DNA from: Actinernus sp. WN-2022
Lineage: Eukaryota > Cnidaria > Anthozoa > Actiniaria > Actinernidae
Direction: 5' to 3'
NCBI GenBank assembly: GCA_030867875.1
Contig: JAOWCC010000655.1
Span: forward strand, 11,058,269-11,122,268
Length of the DNA: 64,000 nt
Every line of letters starts with the position of its first letter. The first letter of the stretch is position 1. The position numbers were made by a program, and so were the translations under genes. This document shows, in pieces, positions 10,690 through 22,800 of the stretch. Under the pieces are notes generated by a model. The model was not told where the DNA came from and searched no databases. It saw only the letters and a program-made list of their open reading frames with translations.

Positions 10690-12640
10690 ACCTACTTTCC
10701 AAAAGGACAAATTAGCTTGAATAACCGCTAGCTGTTTCAACAAACACACTGCAGTTTCTAGGGTACAGAACAAGGTTTCCAAAGCGGCCATGTTTGTTGT
10801 TGGATTTGGTCACTTGTGGTCAGAGTTATGGCAGTCTCAAGACGAGCAATATTACGCGTTTTAGCGTGCAAATATCGAGTCTGAGGTTTCTTGGCGAAAA
10901 GCTGAATTTTCAAGAAGTAAAATGAATCATCGGAAATGGACTTTAGAATATCAGAAGAGAAGAAACGGTAGGTCTTGTTTATGTTTTCAACTCTTCACGG
11001 GCACATTTTTTGCTAAGGTTGTAGATTTGCAGCAGATACATTTTATAAACTGTTATCTGCATGTTTTTACTGGAAATCGTTTAATGTTCACTGTAAATAA
11101 ATGCGATTTTTTATTCTTCCTCTAAAATCAAAGAAAGGAATCATCAAAGTTTACTACTTGGCTTTGAAAATATCAAAACTGAATTGATAACATCTGTAGC
11201 AATGCAGGCGATTTATTTGGGAAACCGCAATATATTTGGACCGAGGGAAGAATGGCACGATTTGGACGAGGGAAGAATGGCGCAAGGACAAAAAGGAAGT
11301 AGGGGGAGGGGAGGAGAAGGGAAGGGAACACCTGCCAGAAACGCCTGTGATTTTGAAAAACGCTTCCTAATTAGTTATGCACTGATCTATCTGTCAAAAA
11401 TTACCAGTACAATTTTCTCGCTGATTGTTGGCCTCAGAAAATGTACATTTCCTCCAAACTTAACGGGGTTATCAACCTCTAAATCATCAACAGAACTTCT
11501 CTGATATCAAGCAATTTTAATTAGCGTTTTGTAACAAGTTTTCTATAGCAATTTGGCCGTCACCAAGATTTCAATTTGGTAAACAATCTGATGCGATGTA
11601 ACCGCAGTGTTGGGTTCGTTCACATGCAGCATTGTTTGCACGTCATGAGATGGGAATATAATTCAAAAATAGAATCAGGCACCATCGTAGTTCTTACATA
11701 TGTAACAGGAAGTTCATAGTTTTAATAAAAGTGCCTGAAATAATTTTATTTATACGCTTGAATATGGTCGTTAACTTTTAGGCTTCCGCCATGTATGCCC
11801 AGACAATGTCCGGGGAAAACGTATGTTTTCTCAAAAATCAGTGGGCTAATATAAAAACAGTCATAAACATAACTTCTGTATAATGTAAAGCAATTTGGAT
11901 TGTTGTTTGTGTTGTAAATCTGGCCTTCGATTCCAATGAAGTCACTTGATTTTAGAGGGAAACAACGGCTTCGTCATCAGTTTCCTTCACACGAACAAGG
12001 AGATGAAAATCAAACTTTTTCCCAAAACCCGGGTTCTGAGACTTAATCGCCATTCTTCCAACCAAAAGACAAGTTGTTGCAAACCTTATTTCTGTTCCAG
12101 CCTTCTTTAGAGATTTAGCTTTAGAGCAGGAAAATTAACACGCTGTATAAAGAAATATTCGAAGTTCCGCTGAAGGTTTTCCTCGAAATGCGATATGGAT
12201 GAACGAATGATTGGTGCCAATCAAAATTGTCAGCACCACACCAATCAGAATACAATAAAATACAATAATGTTATTAACGTGGTCAAAGACAGTTATCTAT
12301 ATAAGGGATGCCCCCATGGGAGCAACCCAGCTATTTTACAGGTTTGCCACAACAAAAAGAAAATTAGATAAAAATACATTATATAATAATAAGATAGTTA
12401 AATATATTTTATTTACAACTCTAAAATAAGTCTAAATATTATTTAAAATATTACAAATATTAAAAATACAATTTCTAAGTGAACAATATTAAAACTAATA
12501 TCGAGACAGTGGTTGAGTGTACACATGATATTCAAATTGAGATTAATGTGTGTGTGTGCTACATTTCAAATATAACATAACAGTCTAGTGTCTAACTCGA
12601 TAACCTCACGGTTTATTTAGACTCTAGGCATTTCCTTCTG
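10690..12640. other. No confident gene; one weak exon candidate
   Basis: Mostly AT-rich sequence with a purine-rich GGGAGGGG stretch at 11290-11330. At 10922 an ATG opens MNHRKWTLEYQKRRN and ends at a good donor (G|GTAGGT near 10968) after a 5'-UTR-like stretch. No matching downstream exon could be found, so it is not called as a gene. Confidence 0.3.
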
Positions 12641-12784
12641 TGTTACTATATTTAGTATATTTTTGTAATAATAAAAATAAAAAAATAAAAATTCTAACTA
12701 AATATAGAAAATGTAACTGAAAAAAAATCATTGTGAAATGTGAAATAAAGTATTGTATTGTATTGTATTGTAATGTATTGTATA
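12641..12784. repeat. Retrotransposon tail and (TATTG)n pentamer repeat
   Basis: A GTGAAATAAAG stretch is followed by repeated TATTG units (12750-12784). Read on + this looks like a LINE 3' UTR with an AATAAA signal and a microsatellite tail. Read on minus it directly follows the stop codon of the neighbouring LINE fragment. Which element owns it cannot be settled by eye. Confidence 0.5.
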
Positions 12785-12787
12785 AAT

Positions 12788-13560
12788 CTAATCCAATCCA
12801 GTGAAATCTAGTTTTGTTAGATTTTTTCTAAAGCTATTGTAGTTATCTAACTTTCTAAGGTTGTCTGGTATGGAGTTCCACAGCTTCGCAGCGGTATATC
12901 TCCATGTTCAGGCCATATGTGGTAGATTTAACCTTAGGTTTGCTAAGAATGGCGCTGCGCCTTTTAAAAATTATATCTACTAATACTTAACTTGAGTAAT
13001 TCCGATACGGACACTGGCGCATGTTCACTTTTCAGTGACCTAAATACTGTACATAAGATTTTCATAAGTCTCTGGTTTACTAATGTGGTATGTCCTGATT
13101 TCTCTACTAATATTTCATATGGAGTTTGTTTATCATGATACACAAATCGCAAGGCTCGTTCATTCAGTTTTTCTAATTTAGAAGTGGAATGTTTACTACA
13201 AAAATGCTAAGTTTCAGCACAATAATTAAAATGTGGTACTATAAATGCCTGGTAGAGATTTTTCCGGGTATCAAACGGGAGCATCTTCTTCATTCTCTTC
13301 AGAACGGCAATCTGCTGACTCACTTTTCTGTATACTTTGGCCAGTATATGAGTTTCAAATTTCAGTTTATCATCCACTGTCACTCCAAGTAATTCTATTT
13401 CTTTTCTCGTGGGAATGATAGTGTTCTCACAGCAGAATGTTGGTTTTACTAGCTTCTTTCCCATAACCATAGCCTGATATTTTTCATGATTTCTCCTCAT
13501 GCCGTTTTCCTCGTACCATTTATCGATGCTTGCCAGGTCTATGTTTATAGTCTCTTCTAC
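12788..13560 (-). pseudogene. LINE ORF2 C-terminal fragment
   Basis: The C-terminal part of a CR1/L2-like reverse transcriptase protein, 5'-truncated. On the minus strand it reads ETINIDLASIDKWYEENGM, then MVMGKK, IELLGVTVDDKLKFETHI, IAVLKRMKKMLP, FIVPHFNYC, then LEKLNERALRFVYHD. It ends with LWNSIPDNLRKLDNYNSFRK before a TAG at 12788-12790. The piece around 13180-13210 changes frame and the segment near 12900-12965 changes frame again. These are the thumb and C-terminal motifs after the catalytic RT, so the fragment cannot be active. Confidence 0.85.
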
Positions 13561-14507
13561 CTTAACAAAGCCTTCGTTCGTGGACGAACGAAGTTTTTCA
13601 AAATCATAGGCCTTGCGGGCAGGCGTTTCCTTCTTGCCCCTCCCCCCTTCTTTTCGTTTCCCCTCTTTCCCTCCCTTTTTCCCTCCCCCTTCTCTCGCTG
13701 TTTCGTCCTCACTCCATTCCTACTCGTCTGAAATTCATTCGCGAGCGGAAAACTTCCACGAAAGCGGGAAAACTACTAGAAACGCTTGTATTGCATGATA
13801 TAATAGCTGTAGAAACAATGGCTCGATCGCACATCTTTACGATTGTACCGTGTTTATAAGAAATAAGGAAAATGTTTAGGATCCCATACATTTCTCTGTA
13901 AATGTTCACGACCCATTTCACACAGTGGACAGGGGTCAATATGTGGTTGCGCAATAACCATGTCTCGAATTTCTGGCGATGACCAGATTTCCTTGCCCTT
14001 CTCATCCTCTACGGTACCTTTAGAGAGGCATACTGAACCGTACATTCATCAGTTAACCAAGAGTAGTCGAAAGGGACGGCGTTGGGTGGACTTTTACCAT
14101 CTGTAGCTCTTTTATGTTGATCAACTTGATGTCAGGTTTGTGCTCCACATTTTGCTGTACTTTTGATTTCCATTTCTATTCCAATCAGCTTCTATTTTGT
14201 GCATTGAGCTTAGGAAGCCAAAGCAGACTTTTTTGGCGAAAATTACTGCTTAGTATCGCACAAATTGCGATAAACTCGACTTTGTACACAGAAATGAATG
14301 TTGTAATTCGTACTTTGAAATTGTTTTGAGTTCAATAAATATTGGCTTGTTTCTAATAAAACTAACAAAACATTGTCGTTTCTTACAGTACTGTAGCTGG
14401 TTCTTCGTCGAATTAAATTTAGTGCTCAATATTTTTATAAAAGTGTACTAGAAATTATTTCGCCGAGTTTCCAATTGAGTTCAATGCCACGATGCTGGCA
14501 TAATTTG
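13561..14507. other. No gene recognised
   Basis: Holds a C/T-rich stretch (13625-13700) flanked by sequence resembling common coral intergenic repeats. The open frames are short and unrecognised. Confidence 0.4.
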
Positions 14508-14536
14508 CCGTGTTTCTATAGTTATAGAAACACGGC
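14508..14536. repeat. Palindrome GCCGTGTTTCTATA...
   Basis: A nearly perfect 29-bp palindrome (GCCGTGTTTCTATA / TATAGAAACACGGC). It is the same motif found in both arms of the MITE at 3353-3550, so it is probably the end of a related element. CCAATCAGACAGCG follows, a motif also seen near other foldback repeats in this window. Confidence 0.6.
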
Positions 14537-15054
14537 TTTCAACCAATCAGACAGCGTATTCTGTGTGGGTTATTTTATAAAGTGTATTCTCAAACTCATT
14601 AATAATTCATGAGATAGTCACCCAATGGAGGAACTGTATTTGGTCACATGCATGGGTCTTGATACCCGGTGAAACCCTTGTGTTTGATCATGTTTCAAGT
14701 CTAGTGATCAATATTTCTTAATCATCATATTCATGAACCACTAACTAATTACATACTGATAAACTACAAGTAAGGAGCGAAGAAGTAAAGAAATAAAGAA
14801 TGACATAGAAAGAAAAAGCCTGCCTCCACTGGAGTTCGAACCACGACCCTTCCGACTGCTTGTACTAACTCTTGTCCACTAACTCTTGTCCACTACTCTA
14901 CTAGTACGCTAGTTGAAATCATTGCCATCAAAAAAGAATAATAAGCCATCTATGGAATAATTCGATACAACAGTCAAATGGTAAACAATACTTGCTAATG
15001 AAGTTTGAAAAGAAACGTATGTAAATTGTCGGTTTTGCATTCGCATGAGAAGAC

Positions 15055-15200
15055 ATGTCAAACACTCATTGTTCGTCTTTCATCAGGGGATTCCAAATAT
15101 TTCAAAAACAATAAAACCCTCGAGGCTACGCCTCTCGGGTTTCATTTGTTTTCTCAATATTTGGAACCCCTGATGAAAGACTCCAATTCGTGTTTGACAT
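15055..15200. mobile_element. 146-bp foldback repeat
   Basis: Inverted ends ATGTCAAACAC / GTGTTTGACAT, with CTTTCATCAGGGG matched by CCCCTGATGAAAG, around a CCTCGAGGCTACGCCTC centre. There is no coding content. It directly abuts the MITE at 15202. Confidence 0.7.
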
Positions 15201-15201
15201 A

Positions 15202-15743
15202 CAGTCAACTCTCCGCTAACGGACACTCTCGTAAGCGGACAGCTCTACTTACGGACGCCTTTTCAAATCCCCGTTTTACCTCTCAGTCAAACACTGTATT
15301 TACACATTCCCGTAAGCGGACACTCTCTCGTAAGCGGACGCGGACACTTTTGAAAATGAAAATTGGATTTTTCTTTTGTTTACGCTCTCTCGTAAGCGGA
15401 CGCCCCATGTATAATAATTGACTCTTGGCATGCATGGACGGCAGCAATAAGTCCCGTTTAACTTTTTGTTAAATATTGAAGAGTTATACTACAGTATATT
15501 TCTTTTTTTTTCGAGTTTTAACATTTGACATCAGTAAAGAGCTTCGCTTTATATCTTCAGTTGCTATTTTTGTCTACCCAATAAAACATAATTAACACCC
15601 GCTAATTAACTCTCCCGTAAGCGGACATCCACCCTATTTATCTTTGGTGTCCGCTTATGGGAATAATTCTCGTAAGCGGACAGCTCTACTAACGGACACG
15701 TTTTTCAATTCCCGAGGGTGTCCGCTTACGAGAGAGTCGACTG
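15202..15743. mobile_element. TA-flanked mariner-like MITE, 542 bp
   Basis: Inverted ends CAGTC(A/G)ACTCTC are flanked by TA on both sides (15200-15201 and 15744-15745), as expected of Tc1/mariner insertions. Internally it has several copies of CTCGTAAGCGGAC in both directions. There is no transposase. Confidence 0.75.
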
Positions 15744-15745
15744 TA

Positions 15746-17265
15746 GTTCTTATCAAACTCATTAATAATTCATGAAGCAAAAACAAAGGAAATCACCGAC
15801 CGATAAGTGATCTTTAAATATGATACAGATTTCGTCCTGATTTACATAAACTTTGGCTTCGATTTTCTCGGCCAAAATAAGTCGTATCGCCAAAATAACT
15901 GAAAACACGACTCTCTACATCTAGACGTTTGATAAGTAAGATAAAGAATGAGTGGCCGATCTTTATCCGATTTACAAACTCTTTATCTATTACTTAGAGA
16001 TCTTAAGCATAACCCCACTCCATATGCTAATGTATACTGCGGTGGCAAACACCTATTGAATATGCAAAACGCACGTGAAATACCCTCAGTTCGCTAGTCA
16101 ACCGTTCAGACAATCATTTTGCTGCGAATTTTAAATAAAGTATGAACAATGCTCATCCTCGCAAGCTATAATACACATTTCTGGCTATATTTGGTATTGA
16201 TATTTGGTATTTTTTCCTAAATTTGTACGACCTTTTCTGTATGAAGGAAGGTTTATTCGAATTTAAGGCTAGAAGTTTATTTTTAGCCTCCTTTATTATA
16301 CCGCGTTATTTGTTTTGACTTTCATGTTTAGATGAGATCTAATTAATTATATCATTGAACAGTACGACATGTCGCTGGACAATATTTCCAAGACTGTCTA
16401 CAATCAGCTGTGTGTTCATGAGATGGTAATGGCGGCGTCCACTGTAGAATTCCCATTGGGGCTCCACTTCAGGTTGGTAAATGTCATGGGCCGTGCCGTC
16501 GATACACCCAACTGCGTTGTGAAATGAAGACCAAGTTCCTCGTAAAGGATTCCACTCTGCAATGCTTGGCCAATAAACCTGATTGAAGGATTTTCTAGTT
16601 ACAGCGCAAAATCCGGCGTGAGTTTATGAAATCCAGGAGTGTGCTACACAACATCGTGCGCAGGGCCTTAAATAAATCACTAGACATTGATAAGGATTTT
16701 GATATTACTTTATATTTTATTTACATACTTGAAATATTATGCAAAGTAGTTAACTTAATTCCTCCAGTACCTTCAAAGCGAATTATAAACAAATTACAAA
16801 ATATGACATACCGATGACGCCATCATGGGCGGAACCCTGATAACCGATTAGAAGTACTGTTTATAACACGAACAGCACTAGTGTTTTATCAAACGCTTTA
16901 AGAATGCAATGAAAGAAAGAGGCACATCTCAAGGGAATGATATAAAGAAAATAATTTTTAGAAGGATGAAGTTTTATATAAATTTTCATCCTAATTAGAA
17001 ATTCACTGATAAAGGCCCAAAATTTGCTACGAGTTTATTAAACGACTTCAAAAACATTCAAATGTAAAGAGGGTAAAGATACCTATTTTCAGTTATTTTG
17101 GCGATACGACTTATTTTGGCGATACGACTTATTTTGGCCGAGAAAATCCAAGCTAAAAGTTTATGTAAATTAGGATGAAATTGTATCAGGTATAAAATGT
17201 CTTCACAGTCATTGATTTCCTTTATTTTTGGTTCATTAATTATTCATGAGTTTTTGAAGAATACT
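15746..17265. mobile_element. TIR DNA transposon with transposase remnant
   Basis: Diverged inverted arms: AAACTCATTAATAATTCATGAA near 15757, the stretch with TTTTCTCGGCCAAAATAAG near 15868, and their inverse near 17085-17260. On the right, CGATACGACTTATTTTGGC is duplicated in tandem. Inside, on the minus strand, is a DDE transposase fragment. Exact termini and target duplication are not certain. Confidence 0.6.
16339..16630 (-). pseudogene. DDE (Harbinger-type) transposase fragment
   Basis: The minus-strand reading gives AGFCAVTRKSFNQVYWPS, then FHNAVGCIDGTAHDIYQPEV and FYSGRRHYHLMNTQLIVD, then SLGNIVQRHVV and a stop at 16339-16341. The CIDGTAHDI and FYSGRRHY motifs belong to the DDE superfamily endonuclease seen in Harbinger/IS4-like animal transposases, and the first D (of CIDGT) is present. 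The N-terminal and last catalytic parts are missing, so it is a relic of the enclosing element. Confidence 0.75.
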
Positions 17266-17369
17266 TAGGTCATTTCTGGGAGGCAGGAAAGACTACCGAT
17301 CGATGATTTATGCTTACAATTTATGCTATACAAATTCAACCCAAAGAGTCTTTCCTGCGTTTGACATTC

Positions 17370-18960
17370 AATGTTTGGACGTGAGCCACAGAGGTTAAAT
17401 AACCTTCAGTTGGCAATGAATATAACCGACCGTGCCCGGTCCAAAGCGCAGCTTCTCCACTATGCCGTTGACGAAGTTAACGAGATCTTCGAAAAACACA
17501 TTGTGGAGCCAGCAACAGAGAAATAAAGCGTTCTAAACAAACCCATTCAAGAGGAGTAAACTCGAATTTCACGGTTCATTTTCTCGGAAAGCGGGATATC
17601 CCCTGACCCAGCTAAAGTTCGCGCGGTGATGCATCTTTGGGTGTGCCCATCTCTTGTAGAAGTACGAAGTCTTTTCGAGATGACAAATTACAGTGCGAGA
17701 TTTATCAAGAACTACTACGCAACAATCACGCAACCACTTTGAGAGCTCACGAAGAGCGGCGTAGCATTTTCATGGTTAGCCGAAAAAGACCAAGTGATGA
17801 AGAAGTTATGGGAGGCATTAGCGAGTGCACCGGTCATGCCATACTTCGACCCAGAAAAAAGGAAATATTGACTGATGTCAGCCCAGCTCGACTCGTTGCA
17901 GTGCTGACAAAAAAGATACCCGACAGCAAAGTTCGACCAGTTGTCGCCTACGCCAGCCTACCTTAACAGAAGTGGAAGAACGTTACTCTCAAACAGAGAG
18001 AGAGGCCCTAGACATTGTTCGGGTCTGCGAACATTTTCACCTATACGTGTACGGAAAGCCATTTTCAGTACATACTGACCACAAGCTCCTAGTCATGATT
18101 TATGGCAATCCGGGTTCAAAACCCCTAGCAGGTTTGGAACGATGGACGCTGCGACTCCAACCATATGACGTTACCACCGTACGTGTACCGCCCAGATGCT
18201 GACAATCCAGCCGACTATCTGTCACGCCATCCGCTGATGTTTGCGAGGCCGAACAGCCGCGAAGAGAAAGTGCCGGAGGAGTATGTTAATTATATTTCCA
18301 CAATCGCCACGACAAAAACAATGATGACATCAAGTAAGCCACAAGCACCACCCAACACACTACAAGAAGTAATTGAGGCAGTTCGCACCAACCGTTGGCT
18401 TTAAGCAGCCGAAGGTGAGGTCGTATGCCGAGCAGACTTCTCAATTTCAGAAGGGTAAAAAGGAACTGTCTGTAGATGACAATCTAGTCTTCAGGGGTTG
18501 TAAACACGTGATAACGGAAAAGCTGAGGTATCACGTGATCGGGATTGCATACGAAGGCTATTCAGGATGAATAAGACTAACGCACTCATAGGAGAGAGAG
18601 TTTGGTTCCCGGCAAGCTCGGGAAAATGGTGGAAGAGCGAATAGAAACCTTTCTTGCATGCCAAGCAACAACTCCAATAAGTCAGAGTGAGCGACTTAAG
18701 ATGTCCGAGTTACTCAGCGCCCCATGGACGCAGCTAAGCATATATTTTGCTGAGCTCCCTACAGGTGACTATCTCCTGGTAGTCATATATGAGTTTTCTC
18801 GCTTCCCGATTGTTGAATAATTAAGTCAAAATCCAGTCGAACTGTGATACCGTGTCTGGATAAGATATTCTCAGAACATGGCGTGCCAAAGAAGTTGAGA
18901 AGTGACAATGGACCAGCCTTCAATAGCCAATATTTCCACTCATTCGCCAACTACTTAGGG
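17370..18960 (+). pseudogene. gypsy gag-pol remnant (RT end, RNase H, integrase)
   Basis: A gag-like piece (ITDRARSKAQLLHYAVDEVN) comes first. After a deletion the RT end follows (GISPDPAKVRAVMHLW, then SLFEMTNYSARFIKN and GVAFSWLAEKDQV). RNase H comes next (EERYSQTEREALDIV, VYGKPFSVHTDHK). The tether YRPDADNPADYLSRHP follows, and integrase pieces with CQATTPISQSERLKMSELLS and DYLLVVIYEFSRFP. Frames change at several places, with stops near 17520, 17730 and 17870. Confidence 0.85.
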
Positions 18961-19225
18961 TCACACACAGAAAGATAACTCCTTATTGGTCACATCTCAA
19001 AAAAGCATGAAGACTCACCCAAGGAAAAGTCGCTATCCGAAAAGGGATATCAAACTCCCTAAGCATTTCAAAGACTTTGTCTTGAGCATATAAGTTTGAC
19101 GTAACTTTACTCTAAACACACTGAGTACTAGGCGACATGAACTCTTTAGTAGCTATTGTTTCACCTATTATCACATATGCGATTTGACCATAAATTGATT
19201 ATTGTGTTATCTATTTTCAATCCAC

Positions 19226-19236
19226 AAAGGGAGGGA
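19226..19236 (+). promoter_or_regulatory. Polypurine tract of the gypsy element
   Basis: AAAGGGAGGGA lies immediately before the TG start of the LTR. It is the usual primer site for plus-strand DNA synthesis. Confidence 0.7.
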
Positions 19237-19436
19237 TGTAAAGTCTACAAATTTATAATTACCTCAGTATATTAATTCCTGTAATACCGTTATGTCTAGA
19301 CCTTATCGTTTCAACTATGTGGGTGTCATGTATATCACTTTCTAGTCAGTCTGTAAGCGAGCAATAAATGAATACACACGATTCTACACCATCTAACACG
19401 ATTTCTCGTTCCCCTTGTAACGCCAACAGGGTGACA
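19237..19436 (+). repeat. 3' LTR of the gypsy element (200 bp)
   Basis: It starts TGTAAAGTCTACA after the polypurine tract and ends AACAGGGTGACA. It contains AATAAA near 19365 as a likely polyadenylation signal. It was placed by TG...CA ends and context, since no 5' partner LTR is in the window. Confidence 0.65.
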
Positions 19437-19638
19437 TTTCATGGCCTTCCGAAAATTAAATAAATTGTCGGCTCACAGTGTCCGTCGTAATTCACAATCT
19501 TGTAGTTTCTTACAGCAAATTCCTGAGTCGTTATCTTTTCTTTTTGTCATTCTTATATCTGTTTTTACTCTATTGTTTAATGTTGTTGCCATCGTTAATT
19601 AGAAAGAGAAAACGGATTGTTTTCTGATTTCATCTTAG

Positions 19639-19881
19639 TACGTGTTAAGTGGCCAGGAGGGAATTACGGTCTACCTAAAGCCAAGGCTGGATGCCCTGCT
19701 GATACCACCTTCACCTGGAAGACAGGTTGGCGAAGCCAACACACAGAAAAAACCAAACGAACTGAGGATCACTCGGTGAAATTTAATCTTGCCACCATCG
19801 TCGGAAAGAATAGCATAACAAGATACTTTTGTATGAAGACAAACGTGACTGGTGACAGTGAAAGACCACTTTGGCCAAAGG
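19639..19881 (+). CDS. Exon A: first part of the ApeC domain
   Basis: The acceptor follows a pyrimidine-rich stretch ending CATCTTAG, and the donor is G|GTATGT. It reads [17 protein letters not shown], then [11 protein letters not shown] and YFCMKTN, and ends with RPLWPKG. The WPxGxYGLP..GCP, W.xGWRxQxTE and FCMKT motifs are those of the N-terminal half of ApeC domains. It enters and leaves in phase 1. A later in-exon AG (19648-19649) is a weaker alternative start. Confidence 0.8.
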
Positions 19882-22800
19882 GTATGTAGTAACATTGAAC
19901 TAGAAAACAATACGCATTATTTACCTTATTTTACAGAGGGAGTTGACGGTGTAGGGGAGATTTTAATCATAGATAATTAAACTCTCATGATATTGAAATA
20001 CGTGCAGAAATAGAGCCAGTAATGAAATTAACAGGTACTGTAAAGAGCAGCTGACACAACACATAATTTTATCGTTACAAGTCGTTAGAAATCTAAATAA
20101 TTTATTGCAAATGATGAATAGTATTAGTAATTAATGTGTCAATTTCAAGTCCTTTTTGACTCACAGGGCATGCGCAGCATGAACTTTGAGTTATTGGGAG
20201 CACTCAGTTTTCGGTTAGTACTGGATGTAAGATCTCACGTAATGGGTAATGGTTAGCCAAATGGTTAACTTAACTTAACGTTACTAAATCCTACGCTAGG
20301 GCCTTTTCATGTTGTCGTATATGCAGTACAGACATTTCGCATTGTTGTAACGGAGTGAAAGTTTCCGCCTTGCATTGCGATACGTATGTCTAATTTCACG
20401 GACCAGAAGCGAATGTTCTGTGTTTATTGTACGATCGTGCAGCACGGGTAGACCAAAATACTATTTTAGCGCCAGTGGGTCCGTGTTGCTCGATACTTAC
20501 TAAATAAATACAAATCGATGGGAGTAACGACTGTATATAGACGAAAGGAACTATACGTACGTACTGTCCATGTGGAAGAGTGCCGTGTGTTGGAAGGTAT
20601 ATAAACATGGCTGAACTATTGTAATTGTGTGAGAGAAGTATAAAAGACGGGTAAGATAAAAGTGTGTGCCCGCCGAAGAAGTACGGGAGATATTCAGATT
20701 TTCGAAGAATTTCCTGTCTTGTTGACTTGTGGATCAAACTAAAGAAGCGATGGCCATGGAAGCACAGACAATTGATGTCAATGATGAAATTATATCATCA
20801 GGTATGAGTTACACAATTAATTATGTCGTATTAGGATCGAATTGACGCACGTAGAATACGAGACATGTTATATTCCCAAACGGAATCGGCTGACAACCTA
20901 AATAAACCGAGATACCATAATTAATTTTTACGCTAAAATGTTTGATTTCTTTGCTTCTTAAATTGAAACTCGAGATGCAATACTAAAGTTACAATTTTGA
21001 ATTGCACCATGTACTGCCCACAAATATAATCCATACTCATAAATGTAGTCCACCTCGGCTCACAAATGTACTCGACTTAGCTTTTGGCTGAAAATCTCTA
21101 CACTTACCCACTTTTAGATAGCACAGAACAGCATGCTCTCGCGGCACAATGGCAAACACAACGTCTTTATATTCTATTGTTGTCTTGTACATGCTTGTGC
21201 TGTCCATCAACGCACTGTGCCTGCTGGTGCTTATTCCACACATTCATGCCAAAACTTTACTGAGAATAGCTTAACTACAACAATACTGTTGTTTTGAAGG
21301 AAGGACGCTTGATTCTAGGGGGAAGAGGCTGTATCTATTCTGCGTCCTATCTTTTGTTCCAAGGAAATATTGGCAGGTTGGTAACAAAGTAAGACTACAC
21401 TTTTTGGGACAATTGTTTCTGTATTCTGACGTCGTTGTGACGTCATAAGGGATGCCTCCTTTTTTGGTGAAAATTAACCTTTAAAACACATTTAAAAAAT
21501 ATTACGTCATCAGAATGCCTTTATGAAATATATTCATTTGGCTAAAATTTGCAAATTCTACGATAACTATATTCAAAGTTATGGACGATTCACTATTTTT
21601 GTGACGTCATTAGTAGTGACGTCATACTTCAAGCTTAAATCAGGTTGCCGACTATAAAAATATTATTCAAGAGAATAATATGACTTGTGAGTGTTAGCCA
21701 AATGCATTTTATCGATAAGATTCGAAAAAAATTCACTGCCTATTTTCTGAGTATACACAAATATATGTATGACGTAATAATGACGTATACAGAAAATGAA
21801 TCCGAAAATGGATTATTTGGGCGTGAGAACTCCAACAATGGCGGCAAGTTGATTTTTGTTTTTTAGACTAGATTTAACTGGCAGACAAACTGTGCTATTC
21901 TCAAGACGACGACCGCTTGGCACAGGTACTTTTTCGAATCCTTTCCCAAAGAAACCCTCGCATCATGAATCCTAAGAATCCGGTTTTGGATTAACCCATC
22001 TGACTATCAATTTGACGGATTCAAAATCCGGTTTGAGTTCTAGTAAAGAAATGCAAAATCCAATTTTTCATTCAAGAATCCAATTTCTGATTCCCGCAAA
22101 TAATCGAACCTTTATTCTTAAAGGCGTATATCTAATTTAGAACATTACGTTAGATTTAGTGCTAACCGAAAGTTATGCACAAAGATCCCGCAGTGTCTCG
22201 TCTGACCTCCAAAGTCACTTACTTCAGTGACCTTATCGTGTGTTCGTGAAGAGGCACTTACAATATGTATAAAATAACAATGAAATAAATATAAAATAAA
22301 TATTTTACAGTATAAAAAATATCTGTACATGTGTATAATATATACAATAAAATTACAATCCTGTGTAAAACCAATAATGAATTAATTAATTATTAAAAAT
22401 GTAAGGATATTGTCTACGACTCTTAGATCGACAGGTATTGAGTTCCATAACTTTGTCGCAGCTACAGAGAAAGTTCTTTCACCATAGGTTTTTGTGTTGG
22501 ATTTTGGAACCACCAGTAAATTACTCTTTCTTGACCTTAGAGCACGTGATGGTTTATACAACGTGAGCAACTCTGTAAGATAGGTAGTATCGTCGTGTAC
22601 CGTTTAACCAACTGCGTCATAACATTCCCTTTGTTACCCACGTTCGGTATGAATAATTTGAGACTCAGAAATTTTTTTTCGAACATCCGAATCGACACTT
22701 AGAAATATTAGAACGATTATACGTTATCCTCAGTATAAAAAAGATATACCGCCTGAACCGAGATTCGACTTCGGGCCGGTTAAGAATCAATGAAATGGCT

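Larger units (their letters stand above)
17350..19436 (+). mobile_element. Ty3/gypsy retrotransposon, 5'-truncated and decayed
   Basis: Gag, RT-end, RNase H and integrase remnants are followed by a polypurine tract and a 3' LTR. No 5' LTR is present upstream. Many stops and frameshifts and one internal gag-to-RT deletion make it inactive. It lies upstream of the first ApeC exon found and may have been inserted into that gene's 5' region. Confidence 0.85.

Noticed and set aside
14820..14900. Possible tRNA or SINE (GGTTCGAACTCC B-box-like motif, minus strand)
   Set aside because: The T-arm stem does not pair and no A box or acceptor stem fits at tRNA distance.
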